Positions 24,997 to 34,526 are shown, counted from the first letter of the stretch. The stretch: 64,000 nucleotides of DNA from Planctomycetota bacterium (GCA_025993795.1 JAMQHL010000015.1:1-64000); one strand, 5' to 3'. Program-made: numbers and translations. Notes: generated by a model not told the origin, from the letters alone.

Positions 24997-26394
24997 GTGA
25001 ACGACCATCCTAAAGAAGCCTGCGGCATCTTTGCCGTCTTCAACCATCCCGCCGCCGTTGAGCTTACGTACTACGGCTTATTCGCCTTGCAGCACCGCGG
25101 ACAGGAAAGCGCCGGCATAGCATGCGTCATGGATGGCCGCATCAAGAGCTATCTTGGCATGGGGCTGGTCGGCGAAGTCTTCAAAGACGACTTCTTCGAC
25201 AAGTTCAAGGGCACCTGCGCCATCGGCCACACCCGCTACTCCACCGCCGGCAGCAGCAACGTGCGCAACGCGCAACCGATTACCGTGGACTACTCAGGCG
25301 GGCAGATCAGTGTCGCCCACAACGGAAACCTGACCAACGGCTGGCGCCTGCGCCGCGAGCTTGAACAAGCCGGCAGCATTTTCCAGACCACCAGCGACAG
25401 CGAAGTCGTGCTGCACCTGCTGGCGCGGCCCGAGATCAAGGGCAGCGAGAACCCGATCGCCAGCGCGCTTTCACGTGTGCACGGCGCTTTCAGCTTCGTG
25501 TTTCTCACCAACGATGCCGTCTATGCAACCCGCGACCCCCAGGGCTTCCGCCCGCTCGCCCTGGGCAAACTGGGCGACGGCTACGTGCTGGCCAGCGAAA
25601 CGTGCGCGTTTGACATGCTGGGCATTGAGTACATTCGCGACATCCAGCCCGGCGAGCTGCTGCGCATCGACCACGACGGCCTGCACTCGCGGCAATGGAG
25701 CGCGCCGCAGCGCCACGCCCACTGCATTTTTGAGCACGTGTACTTCTCACGCCCCGACAGTCGCGTGTTTGGCTTGAACGTGCACCTGGCGCGCAAGCAG
25801 ATGGGCCACCAGCTTGCCCGGGAAAGCCACGTGGAAGCCGACATCGTGGTGCCCGTTCCCGACAGCGGCACCAGCGCCGCGCAAGGCTATGCCGAAGAAA
25901 CCGGCTTACCCCTTGAGCAGGGCTTCATTCGCAACCATTACGTGGGCCGCACGTTTATTGCGCCAAGCCAGGGCCAGCGCGACATTGGCGTAAAGATCAA
26001 GCTGAACGCCGTGCGCGACGTGGTTGAGGGCAAACGCGTCATCGTAGTCGATGACAGTGTCATACGCGGCACTACCAGCCGCGGCCGCGTGAAACGCCTG
26101 TACGAGGCCGGCGCGAAAGAAGTGCATTTGCGCATCAGTTGCCCGCCGACGCGGCACCCGTGTTTCTACGGCATCGACTTCCCGGACCCCAAAGAGCTGA
26201 TTGCCAACCAGTTGGAAAGCGTTGACAAAATCCGCGAATTCCTGGGCATCGACAGTCTCTCTTACCTGTCTGTGGAAGGCATGATGAAGGCCGTGAAAGC
26301 CAACGGTAACTACTGCAACGCCTGCTTTACAGGCCAGTACCCGGTAGCCTACGACGCCGGATTCAACAAGACAGCAATGGAAGCCAGCCGGTAG
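24997..26394 (+). CDS. purF: amidophosphoribosyltransferase
   Basis: Transfers glutamine amide nitrogen to PRPP, the first committed step of purine synthesis. 465 residues. A short propeptide (MNDHPKEA) precedes the catalytic Cys of CGIFAVF, as in the processed B. subtilis-type enzyme. Four cysteines of the [4Fe-4S] type are visible in HCIFEHVYF, HPCFYGID and NYCNACFTG. PRPP loop VIVVDDSVIRGTTSRG and glutaminase motifs HTRYSTAG and AHNGNL are intact. GTG at 24997 has GGAG eight bases upstream, better placed than the GTG at 24988. The Fe-S type suggests oxygen-sensitive control. Confidence 0.95.
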   Translation: MNDHPKEACGIFAVFNHPAAVELTYYGLFALQHRGQESAGIACVMDGRIKSYLGMGLVGEVFKDDFFDKFKGTCAIGHTRYSTAGSSNVRNAQPITVDYSGGQISVAHNGNLTNGWRLRRELEQAGSIFQTTSDSEVVLHLLARPEIKGSENPIASALSRVHGAFSFVFLTNDAVYATRDPQGFRPLALGKLGDGYVLASETCAFDMLGIEYIRDIQPGELLRIDHDGLHSRQWSAPQRHAHCIFEHVYFSRPDSRVFGLNVHLARKQMGHQLARESHVEADIVVPVPDSGTSAAQGYAEETGLPLEQGFIRNHYVGRTFIAPSQGQRDIGVKIKLNAVRDVVEGKRVIVVDDSVIRGTTSRGRVKRLYEAGAKEVHLRISCPPTRHPCFYGIDFPDPKELIANQLESVDKIREFLGIDSLSYLSVEGMMKAVKANGNYCNACFTGQYPVAYDAGFNKTAMEASR

Positions 26395-26399
26395 CCGAC

Positions 26400-26464
26400 G
26401 TCAGGCCGCTGCGCATGTACCGGCCGTATTCGTTCAATGGCCGGCAATCGCATGTCGGCCTGAC
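26400..26464. repeat. nested inverted repeats after purF
   Basis: GTCAGGCCG (26400-26408) is the exact complement of CGGCCTGAC (26456-26464). Inside, CCGGCC (26420-26425) pairs with GGCCGG (26439-26444). GCATGT occurs twice in direct orientation between the arms. There is no T-tract, so it may be a rho-dependent 3' end hairpin of purF, an operator, or a small dispersed repeat. Confidence 0.45.
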
Positions 26465-26544
26465 CGGACGCAATTCACTGGGCGCAAAATGCTACCTGAC
26501 CGTTCATTATTGGTATGTTGTCAATTCGTTGCTAAGGAACCGCC

Positions 26545-28236
26545 ATGGCCCGTACCCACGTTTGTGTCATCTGCGCCGCGCTGACGGCTTTGTTTGCGGC
26601 GCTGCTTCTGCTGGCGCCTTCGCCTGCTTTTGCGCAGTCCGCCGCGCTTTCGTCGGCTGTCACTCTGGGTACTAAGCCTGAGGGCGAGTTCAAGCCGCTT
26701 CGCGTCGTTGTCACCGCCCGCATGCTGGGCAGCGATGCCACGGTGCCCGGCTTCAAACTGCTGGCATTGGCCAAGTTCGCCGGCTTGCCCCATGACACCG
26801 CCACGTTTGTTACTGACGAAAAGGGCAGTGCGGCCATCACGCTGAACGGGAAACCCGCCGAGTTGCGAATCTTTGCCTATGGCGAGTTTGTCGTGCCCGA
26901 CGGCTGGTCGAACGTTCCGCTTGCCACGCTCGACAAGGCCGACGCCACGTGGGACCTGTATGTACGGCCGCTCAAAAACGTGCGCGTCAGCGGCAAGATC
27001 ACGGTGGTCGGCAGCGACGCACAGGCCAAGCGCGCCAACGTAAGTTTCGCGCCGCTGGATGTTGCACAGGACGGCAGTTCGCGGCTTTTTGATCAGCCTT
27101 ACAGCGTGCTTACTGGCGAAGACGGGACGTATGACATCGAGCTGCCCACTGGCTATTACCAGGTGTGGTCGTACTGGTCAGACCGCAGCGGCGTTGACTG
27201 GGTGCATTACCACAAAGTCGAAAACAAGGTTCCGATTTTCGGTGAACTGAAGATCAACATGGCGCTGGTGCGCGCCCCAATGTTCACCGGCAAAGTCGTG
27301 GACGCCCGCACCGGCAAAGGCATTCCCGCGAGCATTGACCTGTACAGCAACCTGTACCTGCGCCAGTTGCGCAACTCGGCCGCTGACGGCCAGTTGCCCG
27401 ACGAATACGACGCCAAAGACGAGCCCGTGTACTGGCCGATCGGCACCTTCAAGTTCCAGGCCTGGAGCATCAACCCCGACGACTTCACGGCTGTGATCAA
27501 GCCGCAAGGCAGCGAGTCCGTGCTCAAGGTGATTCCGAACCTCAAGGCCTCGCAGTTCGAGGGCAAAGAGATTGTCTGGGAACTCTACACGCCTGAGATG
27601 CGGCAGGTGACGATTCGTGTAGTGACCCACGAGCAGGACATTCCGGTGATGGGCCTTGATGTGCGGCTGATCCCGAAAAAGATCGACGTACCTGAGCACA
27701 TCCAGCAGACGTACACCGCCGGCGGCATGGTGGGCAGCAACGGCAACGCCGAGTTCCTGGGTTTGGCCACCGGCAGCTATGAGGTTTACGGCGCATCGGG
27801 ATCCACGTTTCTGGGCAACGCCGTAGTCACAGATGCCGCCAAGCAGGAGATTGTACTGGAGTGGGCGATCCCGTTTGCGTGGGGCAACGTCAAGCTTGAG
27901 GACGGAGAACTGTGCAAGCACCTGGTCGTGTTTATCACGATGGTCAACGCAGCCGGCCGCGAGTTCGGCCCGTACCCCAGCGATGCGTTCAAGGAAAACC
28001 CGGCGCTTCAAGAGAAGGGAACTGTGTTCGTGCCGATGCTGCAGTTCGGCAGCACGTTCAAACTGCGCTTTGCTGCCATGGCCGGGGGCAAGGCCTTCAC
28101 AGACGCTGACTGGGTGCGGATCACGGACTTTCCGCTTGCTACCGATCAAGTGGAGTTCAAGATCGACAGCGAAAAGGGCTACAAGGTCGAGCTGACACTC
28201 AAAGCCAACCCCGAGTTCAAACCCAAGGATGAGTAG
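26545..28236 (+). CDS. secreted protein of unknown function with beta-sandwich-like repeats
   Basis: 563 residues. A clear signal peptide (ALTALFAALLLLAPSPAFAQ, cleavage near residue 31) is followed by a long beta-rich chain. Several segments resemble carboxypeptidase-regulatory or transthyretin-like modules, with patterns of VRVSGKITVVGSD, GEDGTYDIELPTGYYQVW and GNAEFLGLATGSYEVYGASG spaced through the protein. No lipobox, anchor or catalytic motif is recognised. Start ATG follows AAGGAA. It stands alone between purF and a convergent gene. Carbohydrate- or protein-binding in the periplasm is a guess from fold type only. Confidence 0.75.
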   Translation: MARTHVCVICAALTALFAALLLLAPSPAFAQSAALSSAVTLGTKPEGEFKPLRVVVTARMLGSDATVPGFKLLALAKFAGLPHDTATFVTDEKGSAAITLNGKPAELRIFAYGEFVVPDGWSNVPLATLDKADATWDLYVRPLKNVRVSGKITVVGSDAQAKRANVSFAPLDVAQDGSSRLFDQPYSVLTGEDGTYDIELPTGYYQVWSYWSDRSGVDWVHYHKVENKVPIFGELKINMALVRAPMFTGKVVDARTGKGIPASIDLYSNLYLRQLRNSAADGQLPDEYDAKDEPVYWPIGTFKFQAWSINPDDFTAVIKPQGSESVLKVIPNLKASQFEGKEIVWELYTPEMRQVTIRVVTHEQDIPVMGLDVRLIPKKIDVPEHIQQTYTAGGMVGSNGNAEFLGLATGSYEVYGASGSTFLGNAVVTDAAKQEIVLEWAIPFAWGNVKLEDGELCKHLVVFITMVNAAGREFGPYPSDAFKENPALQEKGTVFVPMLQFGSTFKLRFAAMAGGKAFTDADWVRITDFPLATDQVEFKIDSEKGYKVELTLKANPEFKPKDE

Positions 28237-28287
28237 GCTGGCCTTCCAGGCCATATCGCTGCAGGCGCTTCCAGCCCCTGTGAGCCA

Positions 28288-28878
28288 CTAACCGCGCAGT
28301 TCGTCGAGTCGCAGGGCGTACACCGGCAGCGCTGCCATTTCGCGCAGCACGAACATCGGCTCGCGCACCAGCGAGTTGCCTCCGCACGGCGCTGGATGCG
28401 TGCGAAGACCCTCTTGCTCAAGGCACAGGCGCGTGCGTGCAACGTGAAACCACTGGCTGCACACCAGTGCCGACTTGAACCCATGCTGGCGCATCAGCCC
28501 GGCGACGTTGATGCCGCTGTCGCGTGTCGTGGCGGCATTGGATTCGCGCAGGATGGCGGTGGGGGGCACACCCCGCTCAATCAGCCACTCGGCCATGACT
28601 TCGGCCTCGGCGTAGTCGCCCTCGCCGCCGCCTGTCACAATGATGTACGGCGCGCGCTGGTTTTGATACAGCGCCAGCGCCGCCTCAAGCCGATAGCGCA
28701 GGGCATCGCTGGGGGTGCGCCCACGGCGCACGGCGGCACCAGGCACCACGATGCAGTCGGCATTCAGCGATGACTCAATGGCGCCGCCGCTAACGACACA
28801 AGCCAGCGCAACAGAAGGGGGCAGCAGCAGCCAAAGCATGCGCCTTCCCCACTTGCGAATGGTGGTCATCGTCGCCAT
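28288..28878 (-). CDS. DUF218/YdcF-SanA-ElyC family membrane protein
   Basis: 196 residues. One N-terminal membrane segment (MLWLLLPPSVALACVVSGG) then a DUF218 domain: DCIVVPGAAVRRGRTPSDALRYRLEAAL, YIIVTGGGEGDYAEAEVMAEWL, ATTRDSGINV and CSQWFHVARTRLCLEQEGL. Members SanA and ElyC influence envelope integrity and lipid-II/undecaprenyl metabolism in E. coli; the biochemical reaction is not established. The active-site-like acidic and Gly residues (GGGEGD) are kept. It precedes the MarR regulator gene's end by 57 bp on the same strand. Confidence 0.8.
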   Translation of the reverse strand: MATMTTIRKWGRRMLWLLLPPSVALACVVSGGAIESSLNADCIVVPGAAVRRGRTPSDALRYRLEAALALYQNQRAPYIIVTGGGEGDYAEAEVMAEWLIERGVPPTAILRESNAATTRDSGINVAGLMRQHGFKSALVCSQWFHVARTRLCLEQEGLRTHPAPCGGNSLVREPMFVLREMAALPVYALRLDELRG

Positions 28879-28935
28879 GCACCGGGAATCGGCATGAGGG
28901 GTTACTTGGCTTGAGCCGGGATGTCCGGAAGTATG

Positions 28936-29421
28936 CTAAGCCGCAGAAGCACGGCGCTGATCTTGCAGCTCGGTAAGGCGCGAAAGCAGGCGCAGGAGTG
29001 ACTTCTCAATCGTGCCCGCACCGGCGTCGGTGATTGACGAAAACAGGGCGCTGGCAAACCCCTCGTACTCGTCAAACAGTACGCCCAGCATTTCGGCACC
29101 CTTCACGGTCAGCGTAAGCACCCGCGAGCGCCGGTCAGTCCCGCGCTGGCTGCCGACCATGCGCAGCGCACCAAGCTTCTTCGCCGCGAGCGTAATGCTG
29201 GGCAGCGTGACACCCATGGCCTCGGCGAGTTGGCTGTGAGTGAGCGAGTAGTCCGGGGCAGAATACAGAATCTTGAGCATCTCGTAGTGCGATGGCGCCA
29301 GGTGCCAGCGCGAGAGGCGCTCGCTGAGTGCGCGGTCATATCGGTTGGCAAGGCGCAGCAACTGGCTGCCAAGCCGCGTGCGGTTGTCAGTGGTCAGTTT
29401 GATGTTTCGCGGCAGGGCCAT
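28936..29421 (-). CDS. MarR-family transcriptional regulator
   Basis: 161 residues with the MarR winged-helix layout: an N-terminal dimerisation helix (LGSQLLRLANRYDRALSERLSRWHL), PSHYEMLKIL, the recognition helix region (LTHSQLAEAMGVTLPSITLAAKKLGALRMV), the wing with basic RGTDRRSRVLTLT, and a C-terminal helix. Start ATG at 29421 has GAGG 7 bases upstream and is preferred to a GTG at 29427. It could control the adjacent DUF218 or lipoprotein gene or itself; no operator was identified. The ligand is unknown. Confidence 0.88.
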   Translation of the reverse strand: MALPRNIKLTTDNRTRLGSQLLRLANRYDRALSERLSRWHLAPSHYEMLKILYSAPDYSLTHSQLAEAMGVTLPSITLAAKKLGALRMVGSQRGTDRRSRVLTLTVKGAEMLGVLFDEYEGFASALFSSITDAGAGTIEKSLLRLLSRLTELQDQRRASAA

Positions 29422-29486
29422 GGGCACACCTCGCCCGGGGTATCGGCAAAGGGTGCGGCAAAACTTTGACGATTAACTTTCCGGGA

Positions 29487-30893
29487 CTAGTTGCGCAGGC
29501 GATTGTCAGCCCACCATTCGCGCCATTTGCGCACATCCCAGGTGGCGCCGGTATTGAACATCGTGTGCATGGCACGCAGGCGCGCACGCTGCACCGGCAG
29601 CGGCGACTGGCCGAAGTCTTCGGCAAGCAGCAGGTCGCCGGCAGCCCGCGTGTTGCGGGTATCCACCAGTTGCGAGCACAGGTAGACTTGCTGGGCCTTG
29701 CCCGCCTTCATGAGTTCGCGCAGCGTGGCCAGTGGCTTGCTGCGGGCCGAGGCGACGTCGAAGCCGCTTGGAAAGACCTTCACGGTCTGCTTCGCAAACC
29801 GGATCGGGCGCAACACCAGTGTCTTGCCTTCGCCATCGAGGGCACCATAGACGCGCAGCGCCGCCTCGATCTGCGCAATCCCGAGCGCCATCTTCAGCGG
29901 TGCATCGGCATCGAGCGAACTCAAGCCCGCCAGCGGCACCGTGATTTCGTGGCTTGAATTCGGCGCCAGCGTGATGGCGCCGCCAGAGTCCACGGGCAGG
30001 CGCACAGTGCCGGTCTGGATCATCGCGTTGCCCTGGTAGTCCGTCTGTTCGTACCGCACCGTCAGCTGCACGATGCTTTCCTTGCCTTCGCCCTCATACA
30101 GCCGCAGCGTAATCGCCTGCGCTGACACGTTCTTCAGATAGCAACGAATGACCAGCGGCTCGGCAAAGTCAGCGCTGCGCTCGTTGCTTGCGTACTGCAC
30201 GACATCGGGCTCAAGAGTCAGGGTGCCGGCGATCAGCATTTCAGACTGGCCTTCGCCGCGCGCGCGCAGAATCAGCGCGTCAAACTCGGGCCGCCACTTG
30301 CTGTCGGGCAACAGCACAATCGCTGCCTCGGCGATGCGGATGGCAGTGTCATAGCGGCCGCCCTCAAGCAACGTCTGCGCCTGATTGAGGCGCACTGCCA
30401 TGAACTTCTCGGCTTCGTCGCGGCTGAACTCTTCGCCTCGGTTGTAATCGGGGGCACCAGGCCCGTCTTCGCCGGCTGTGCCTTCGCGCTTGCTGGGGTC
30501 GTCCTTTTCCACCGCGGCTTGTTCAGCGGTGCTCTTGCCGCCTGCGGACTCGATACGGTGAATGACATACATCAGATCCATCTCTACTTCCGCATTGTCC
30601 ACCTTGCGGAAGAACGGCAGGTAGCGAGGGCCAAGTGCGATCAGCTGCGAAATGATTCTGTCGCGGGCCGCGATTTCGGGCGTGCCGGCGAGCTTGCTGA
30701 TCAGCAGGGCAGCGGCGCCTTCTTCCTTCGATGTGAGTGCAAGCTCCGGGTGGGCCTGCGGTGCACTGCGTTCATGGGCGCTGTTGTCGGTTTCGGCCGC
30801 TACGAAGCCTTCGCGGTCGGCGCGGTCAACGACATGCGAAGCCGCACAGGCGGCCAGCAACAACAGGCAGACAGCAGCGAGTCCGGCCTTCAC
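29487..30893 (-). CDS. lipoprotein of unknown function
   Basis: 468 residues, GTG start with AGGG upstream. The N-terminus MKAGLAAVCLLLLAACAAS has a lipobox (LLAAC, Cys16), so it is a predicted lipoprotein. Residues about 60-110 look like a small helical repeat domain (ARDRIISQLIALGPRYLPFF), 120-150 are charged and disordered, 155-200 resemble a TPR (MAVRLNQAQTLLEGGRYDTAIRIAEAAIVLLPDSK-like), and 225-400 are beta-rich (IVQLTVRYEQTDYQG, GAITLAPNSSHEITVPL). It ends with ATWDVRKWREWWADN. No enzyme signature is seen. It lies 54 bp after glmS on the same strand. Confidence 0.75.
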   Translation of the reverse strand: MKAGLAAVCLLLLAACAASHVVDRADREGFVAAETDNSAHERSAPQAHPELALTSKEEGAAALLISKLAGTPEIAARDRIISQLIALGPRYLPFFRKVDNAEVEMDLMYVIHRIESAGGKSTAEQAAVEKDDPSKREGTAGEDGPGAPDYNRGEEFSRDEAEKFMAVRLNQAQTLLEGGRYDTAIRIAEAAIVLLPDSKWRPEFDALILRARGEGQSEMLIAGTLTLEPDVVQYASNERSADFAEPLVIRCYLKNVSAQAITLRLYEGEGKESIVQLTVRYEQTDYQGNAMIQTGTVRLPVDSGGAITLAPNSSHEITVPLAGLSSLDADAPLKMALGIAQIEAALRVYGALDGEGKTLVLRPIRFAKQTVKVFPSGFDVASARSKPLATLRELMKAGKAQQVYLCSQLVDTRNTRAAGDLLLAEDFGQSPLPVQRARLRAMHTMFNTGATWDVRKWREWWADNRLRN

Positions 30894-30947
30894 TAACGGC
30901 CCTACCGGGGTTTGACGGGGTGATACAGGCTAACGCAAAGTGAGCTG

Positions 30948-32774
30948 CTATTCAACGGTTACGGACTTGGCAAGGTTGCGGGGCTTGTCTACATCGCGCC
31001 CGAGCTGGGTGGCCGTGTAGTACGCAAGCAGTTGCAGTGGAACGATCGCCAGAATCGGCGAAAGCTCTTCCTCGCACTTCGGAATCTCGATCAGGTAGTC
31101 GGCCAGTTCCCGGGCTTCTTCGTCGCCCAGCGTGCTGACCATGACCACCACGCCCTTGCGGGCCTTCACTTCCTGCACGTTGCTGACCATCTTTTCGCGG
31201 GTACGGCCGTGGGGCGCAATCGCGATGGTCGGGAATGTATCCTCGACCAGCGCCAGCGGGCCGTGCTTCATTTCGCCGCCGGCGTAGCCCTCGGCATGGA
31301 TGTAGCTGATTTCTTTCAGCTTCAGGGCGCCTTCCATTGCAGTGGGGTAGTTGTAGTGGCGACCAATGTACATGAAGTTGAACACATCCTTGTAGCGCTT
31401 GGCACACCGCTTCACGGCAACGATGTCGTCGGTCAGCAGCTCGTTCACCTGCCGCGGCAGTTGCTCCAGCCCCGCCACCAGCCGCGCTTCATCAGCCTGA
31501 GTGGTGCTACCCAGCATGCGGCCGATGCCAACAGCCAGCAGCACAAACGCCGCAAGCTGTGTGGTGTAGGCCTTGGTGCTAGCGACGCCGATCTCGGGCC
31601 CGGCGCGCGTGTACAGCGTGCCGCCCACGATGCGCGGGATGCTGCTGCCCATGACGTTGCAGATTGCCAGCGTGCGCGCGCCTTGCTGCTTGCAGATGCG
31701 CAGCGCTTCAAGCGTGTCGGCGGTCTCGCCGCTCTGGCTTACGGCAATCACCAGCAGCGAGGCGTCGATCACCGGGTCCGCGTACCGGAACTCAGAGGCG
31801 CTCCAGGTTTCCGTCGGCAGTTTTACAAAGCTCTCTAACAGGTACTTGCCAACCATGCCTGAGTACAGGCTGGTGCCGCAGGCCACGATGGCAATGCGGC
31901 GCACTCCCTTCAGGCTCTCTGCATCAAGGTTCAGCTCGCCCAGGTCAACGCGGCCGCCTTCGACGCGCCCGCGAATCGTCTCGGCCAGGGCGCGCGGCTG
32001 CTCATGGATTTCCTTGAGCATGAAATGCTCGTAACCCTCTTTCTCTGCGGCGTCGAGCGTGAGGTCGGTGAGAACTTCCTTGCCCGTCACGGGCTTCAGT
32101 TCGCGGTCAAAGAGCTCAACCCCGGCGCTGGTCAGCTCGGCGATCTGGCCTTCTTCCAGGTAGATCACGCGCCGCGTGTACTTCAGCAGCGCGGGCACGT
32201 CGCTGGCCAGAAAGTTTTCGCCGTCGCCCAGGCCGACCACCAGCGGGCTGCCCCTGCGCGTGGCGACTATCCGGTCCGGCTGCTCGGCATGGCACAATGC
32301 CAGCGCATACGCGCCGCGCAGTCTTTTCAGCACAGCCGCAAGCGCCTGCAACAGGTCGCCCTTGAACTCGCGGGCAACCATGTGCGCCACGACCTCGGTG
32401 TCTGTGTCGCTGGCAAACTTGACGCCCTGAGCAATCAACTCGTTTTTGAGTTCGCGGTAGTTCTCGATGATGCCGTTGTGGATGACGCTGAGCTTGCCGT
32501 CATAGCTGACGTGGGGGTGGCTGTTGGCGATACTGGGTGCGCCGTGGGTGGCCCAGCGCGTATGGCCTATGCCCAAGCCGCCGTGGGCGGCGTTGCTTGC
32601 AAGCTCTTTCTCGAGCGCGCTCAGGCGGCCGACGGCTTTGCGCACGCTGATGCCGCTGCCGTTCATCACGGCTACGCCGGCAGAGTCGTAGCCGCGATAC
32701 TCAAGGCGGCGCAGTCCTTCGATCAGGACTTCGGTTGCCTCACGCGGCCCAACATATCCAACGATTCCACACAC
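30948..32774 (-). CDS. glmS: glutamine-fructose-6-phosphate aminotransferase (isomerizing)
   Basis: Makes glucosamine-6-phosphate from fructose-6-phosphate and glutamine, feeding peptidoglycan and LPS. 608 residues. The start is GTG at 32774 with GGAGG seven bases upstream, which places the catalytic Cys at position 2 (CGIVGYVG). HTRWATHGAPS and the glutaminase loop, two SIS domains (CGTSLYSG; SQSGETADTLEAL; YIGRHYNYPTAMEGALKLKEISY) and the C-terminal NLAKSVTVE are intact. No glmS ribozyme is visible in the short leader. The c-di-AMP genes cdaA/cdaR, commonly linked to glmM, lie 8 kb away in this window. Confidence 0.96.
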   Translation of the reverse strand: MCGIVGYVGPREATEVLIEGLRRLEYRGYDSAGVAVMNGSGISVRKAVGRLSALEKELASNAAHGGLGIGHTRWATHGAPSIANSHPHVSYDGKLSVIHNGIIENYRELKNELIAQGVKFASDTDTEVVAHMVAREFKGDLLQALAAVLKRLRGAYALALCHAEQPDRIVATRRGSPLVVGLGDGENFLASDVPALLKYTRRVIYLEEGQIAELTSAGVELFDRELKPVTGKEVLTDLTLDAAEKEGYEHFMLKEIHEQPRALAETIRGRVEGGRVDLGELNLDAESLKGVRRIAIVACGTSLYSGMVGKYLLESFVKLPTETWSASEFRYADPVIDASLLVIAVSQSGETADTLEALRICKQQGARTLAICNVMGSSIPRIVGGTLYTRAGPEIGVASTKAYTTQLAAFVLLAVGIGRMLGSTTQADEARLVAGLEQLPRQVNELLTDDIVAVKRCAKRYKDVFNFMYIGRHYNYPTAMEGALKLKEISYIHAEGYAGGEMKHGPLALVEDTFPTIAIAPHGRTREKMVSNVQEVKARKGVVVMVSTLGDEEARELADYLIEIPKCEEELSPILAIVPLQLLAYYTATQLGRDVDKPRNLAKSVTVE

Positions 32775-32846
32775 AATGCGGCCTCCGTCAGCCGGATACC
32801 ATATCGTCAATGTTTCTGGCAGAGGTGAAGCGTTTGCGGATATCAG

Positions 32847-33104
32847 CTATTTTGCCGTGCCGGGGCGGTCGAGCAGAGCTTCAGCCACATCATCCATCAG
32901 CACGTACTCAATGTCGCGCACACGGGCGATGTCTTTGCGTTCCAGGCTTCCGCTGTCGCCCCGTGCGACGATTTCCATCAGTTCGTCGTCCATCTGCTCA
33001 TATTGCTCACGGGAGACGCGGGGTCGACCTCTGCCATACAGGTTGTAGAGAATCAGGTAGTTCTCATAATAGTAGTCATAGACGTCGCTGCTTTTTGACG
33101 ACAT
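32847..33104 (-). CDS. small acidic protein of unknown function
   Basis: 85 residues. Tyrosine-rich N-terminus (DVYDYYYENYLILYNLYGRGRP), then a charged helical part (EQYEQMDDELMEIVARGD, RDIEYVLMDDVAEALL). No signal peptide or membrane segment is convincing. AGGG lies eight bases before the ATG. It sits between glmS (72-bp gap) and the divergent corC-like gene. The amino-acid usage looks like a genuine protein rather than a shadow frame, but I recognise no family. Confidence 0.55.
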   Translation of the reverse strand: MSSKSSDVYDYYYENYLILYNLYGRGRPRVSREQYEQMDDELMEIVARGDSGSLERKDIARVRDIEYVLMDDVAEALLDRPGTAK

Positions 33105-33185
33105 GTTGGCGACCCTTGGGGCTTGGCCCCATCTTAGGCGCAGGTGCCTTGCTTCACAACGAGGGGCCTGCTGAACGGAGAAACC

Positions 33186-34526
33186 TTGGACCTGGAGAGC
33201 GCGGCGTTCTGGTTAGGCGTCGGCGGCGTGATCTTCTCGTTCTGCTGGATCGCCTACGTCTCGGTGGTTGGCGAGGCGCTGCATAACTACGCGTTTTCGT
33301 ACCTGTTTGAGCTGATTCCGGAAACTGACCAGGCCACGCAACGCAAGTTCGAGGCGCTTTGCGCTCGCGATGACGAGTTCATCCAGGTCTCGGAAGTGGG
33401 GCGCATCATCGGGTTCGTGCTGCATTACCTCAGCTGGACCGCGATTGTGCTGCCGCGCGACTTCGACGTTCCCACAATCGACTTCCTGACCCTTGGCATG
33501 CCCGTCGTTGCCGCCGCGACCATCGTGTCGCTGCTCGTGTGTGTAGTCATCGTGCCGCCGCTGGTGTTGCGCCACCGAGAAGAAGCCGCCCTGCTGGTGC
33601 TGTTGCCGACCTTTGCCGTGCTTGCCATTCCATTTCGGCCGCTTACCGCCATCGGCGGCAGCCTGCGTCGAATCGGCGCCCGCATCGAGGGCGTTGACGT
33701 CAGCGAAACCCCTGCTGAATCTTTTGAGGACGACCTGGCGGACAGCCTTGAGGGCGCAAAACGCGAGGGGCTGCTGGACGAAGACGAACGCGAAATGATC
33801 AACAATGTGGTTGAGCTGGGAAAGACCCCGGCTTCGCGCGCGATGATTCCGCGGACGGACATGGTCTGTGTCGCTGTCGAGGAAGGCATTGAGGGCGCGC
33901 TGGAGCTCGCCATCGCCCATGGGCATAGCCGTGTCCCGGTTTTTGAGGGCGACCGGGACCACATTATCGGGGTCTTCTACACCCGCGATCTGGTGCCAAG
34001 TTGGACGACGCCACCGGCCCAGCGGGCACTGGAGTTGCGAAAGCTGATTCGCCCCGCTCGCTTCTGGCCTGCCGGCAAGCCGCTGGACGACCTGCTGCGC
34101 GAGATGCGGGCTGACCGCCTGAAGATTGCAATTCTCACGGACGAGCAGGGCGGCACAGCCGGCATGATCACGCTTGAGGACATTCTTGAAGAGATTGTTG
34201 GCGACATCCAGGACGAGTACGACGAGGGTGAAGTTGAACGCAGCCACCGCGCGATCCTGCCATTTTCGAAGGACGAAGCGGAAGCCGACGGCGACGTGGA
34301 CCTGGATGAGGTCAACCGCGTACTCGATATCGAGCTGCCGGAAGGCCCGGAATACAACAGCGTGGGCGGCCTGATTCTGCACAGCATGGGCAAGCTTGCG
34401 CTGCAGGGTAACTATGTAGAAGTGCCGGGCTATCGGCTGACGGTTGTCGAGGCCGACGAGAAGCGCATCAAGCGGGTCCGCATCACGCGACTGGCCGACG
34501 CCGCCGAAACCGAAATGAATCGCTAG
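33186..34526 (+). CDS. CNNM/CorC/HlyC-type CBS-domain membrane protein
   Basis: 446 residues from a TTG at 33186 with GGAG 5 bases before; a GTG at 33144 is possible but poorly supported. The N-terminal part has about three membrane segments (FWLGVGGVIFSFCWIAYVSV, TLGMPVVAAATIVSLLVCVVIV, LVLLPTFAVLAIPF), then two CBS domains (GKTPASRAMIPRTDMVCV through VFYTRDLVPSW; LREMRADRLKIAILTDEQGG) and the C-terminal CorC_HlyC domain (YNSVGGLILHSMGKL). Family members take part in Mg/Co efflux or homeostasis. The membrane region is shorter than a full DUF21 domain. recO follows 58 bp later. Confidence 0.85.
   Translation: MDLESAAFWLGVGGVIFSFCWIAYVSVVGEALHNYAFSYLFELIPETDQATQRKFEALCARDDEFIQVSEVGRIIGFVLHYLSWTAIVLPRDFDVPTIDFLTLGMPVVAAATIVSLLVCVVIVPPLVLRHREEAALLVLLPTFAVLAIPFRPLTAIGGSLRRIGARIEGVDVSETPAESFEDDLADSLEGAKREGLLDEDEREMINNVVELGKTPASRAMIPRTDMVCVAVEEGIEGALELAIAHGHSRVPVFEGDRDHIIGVFYTRDLVPSWTTPPAQRALELRKLIRPARFWPAGKPLDDLLREMRADRLKIAILTDEQGGTAGMITLEDILEEIVGDIQDEYDEGEVERSHRAILPFSKDEAEADGDVDLDEVNRVLDIELPEGPEYNSVGGLILHSMGKLALQGNYVEVPGYRLTVVEADEKRIKRVRITRLADAAETEMNR

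Noticed and set aside
28239..28253. TGGCCT-TCC-AGGCCA hairpin after the secreted protein gene as a terminator
   Set aside because: Six-bp stem with a three-base loop and no T-tract; too weak to call.
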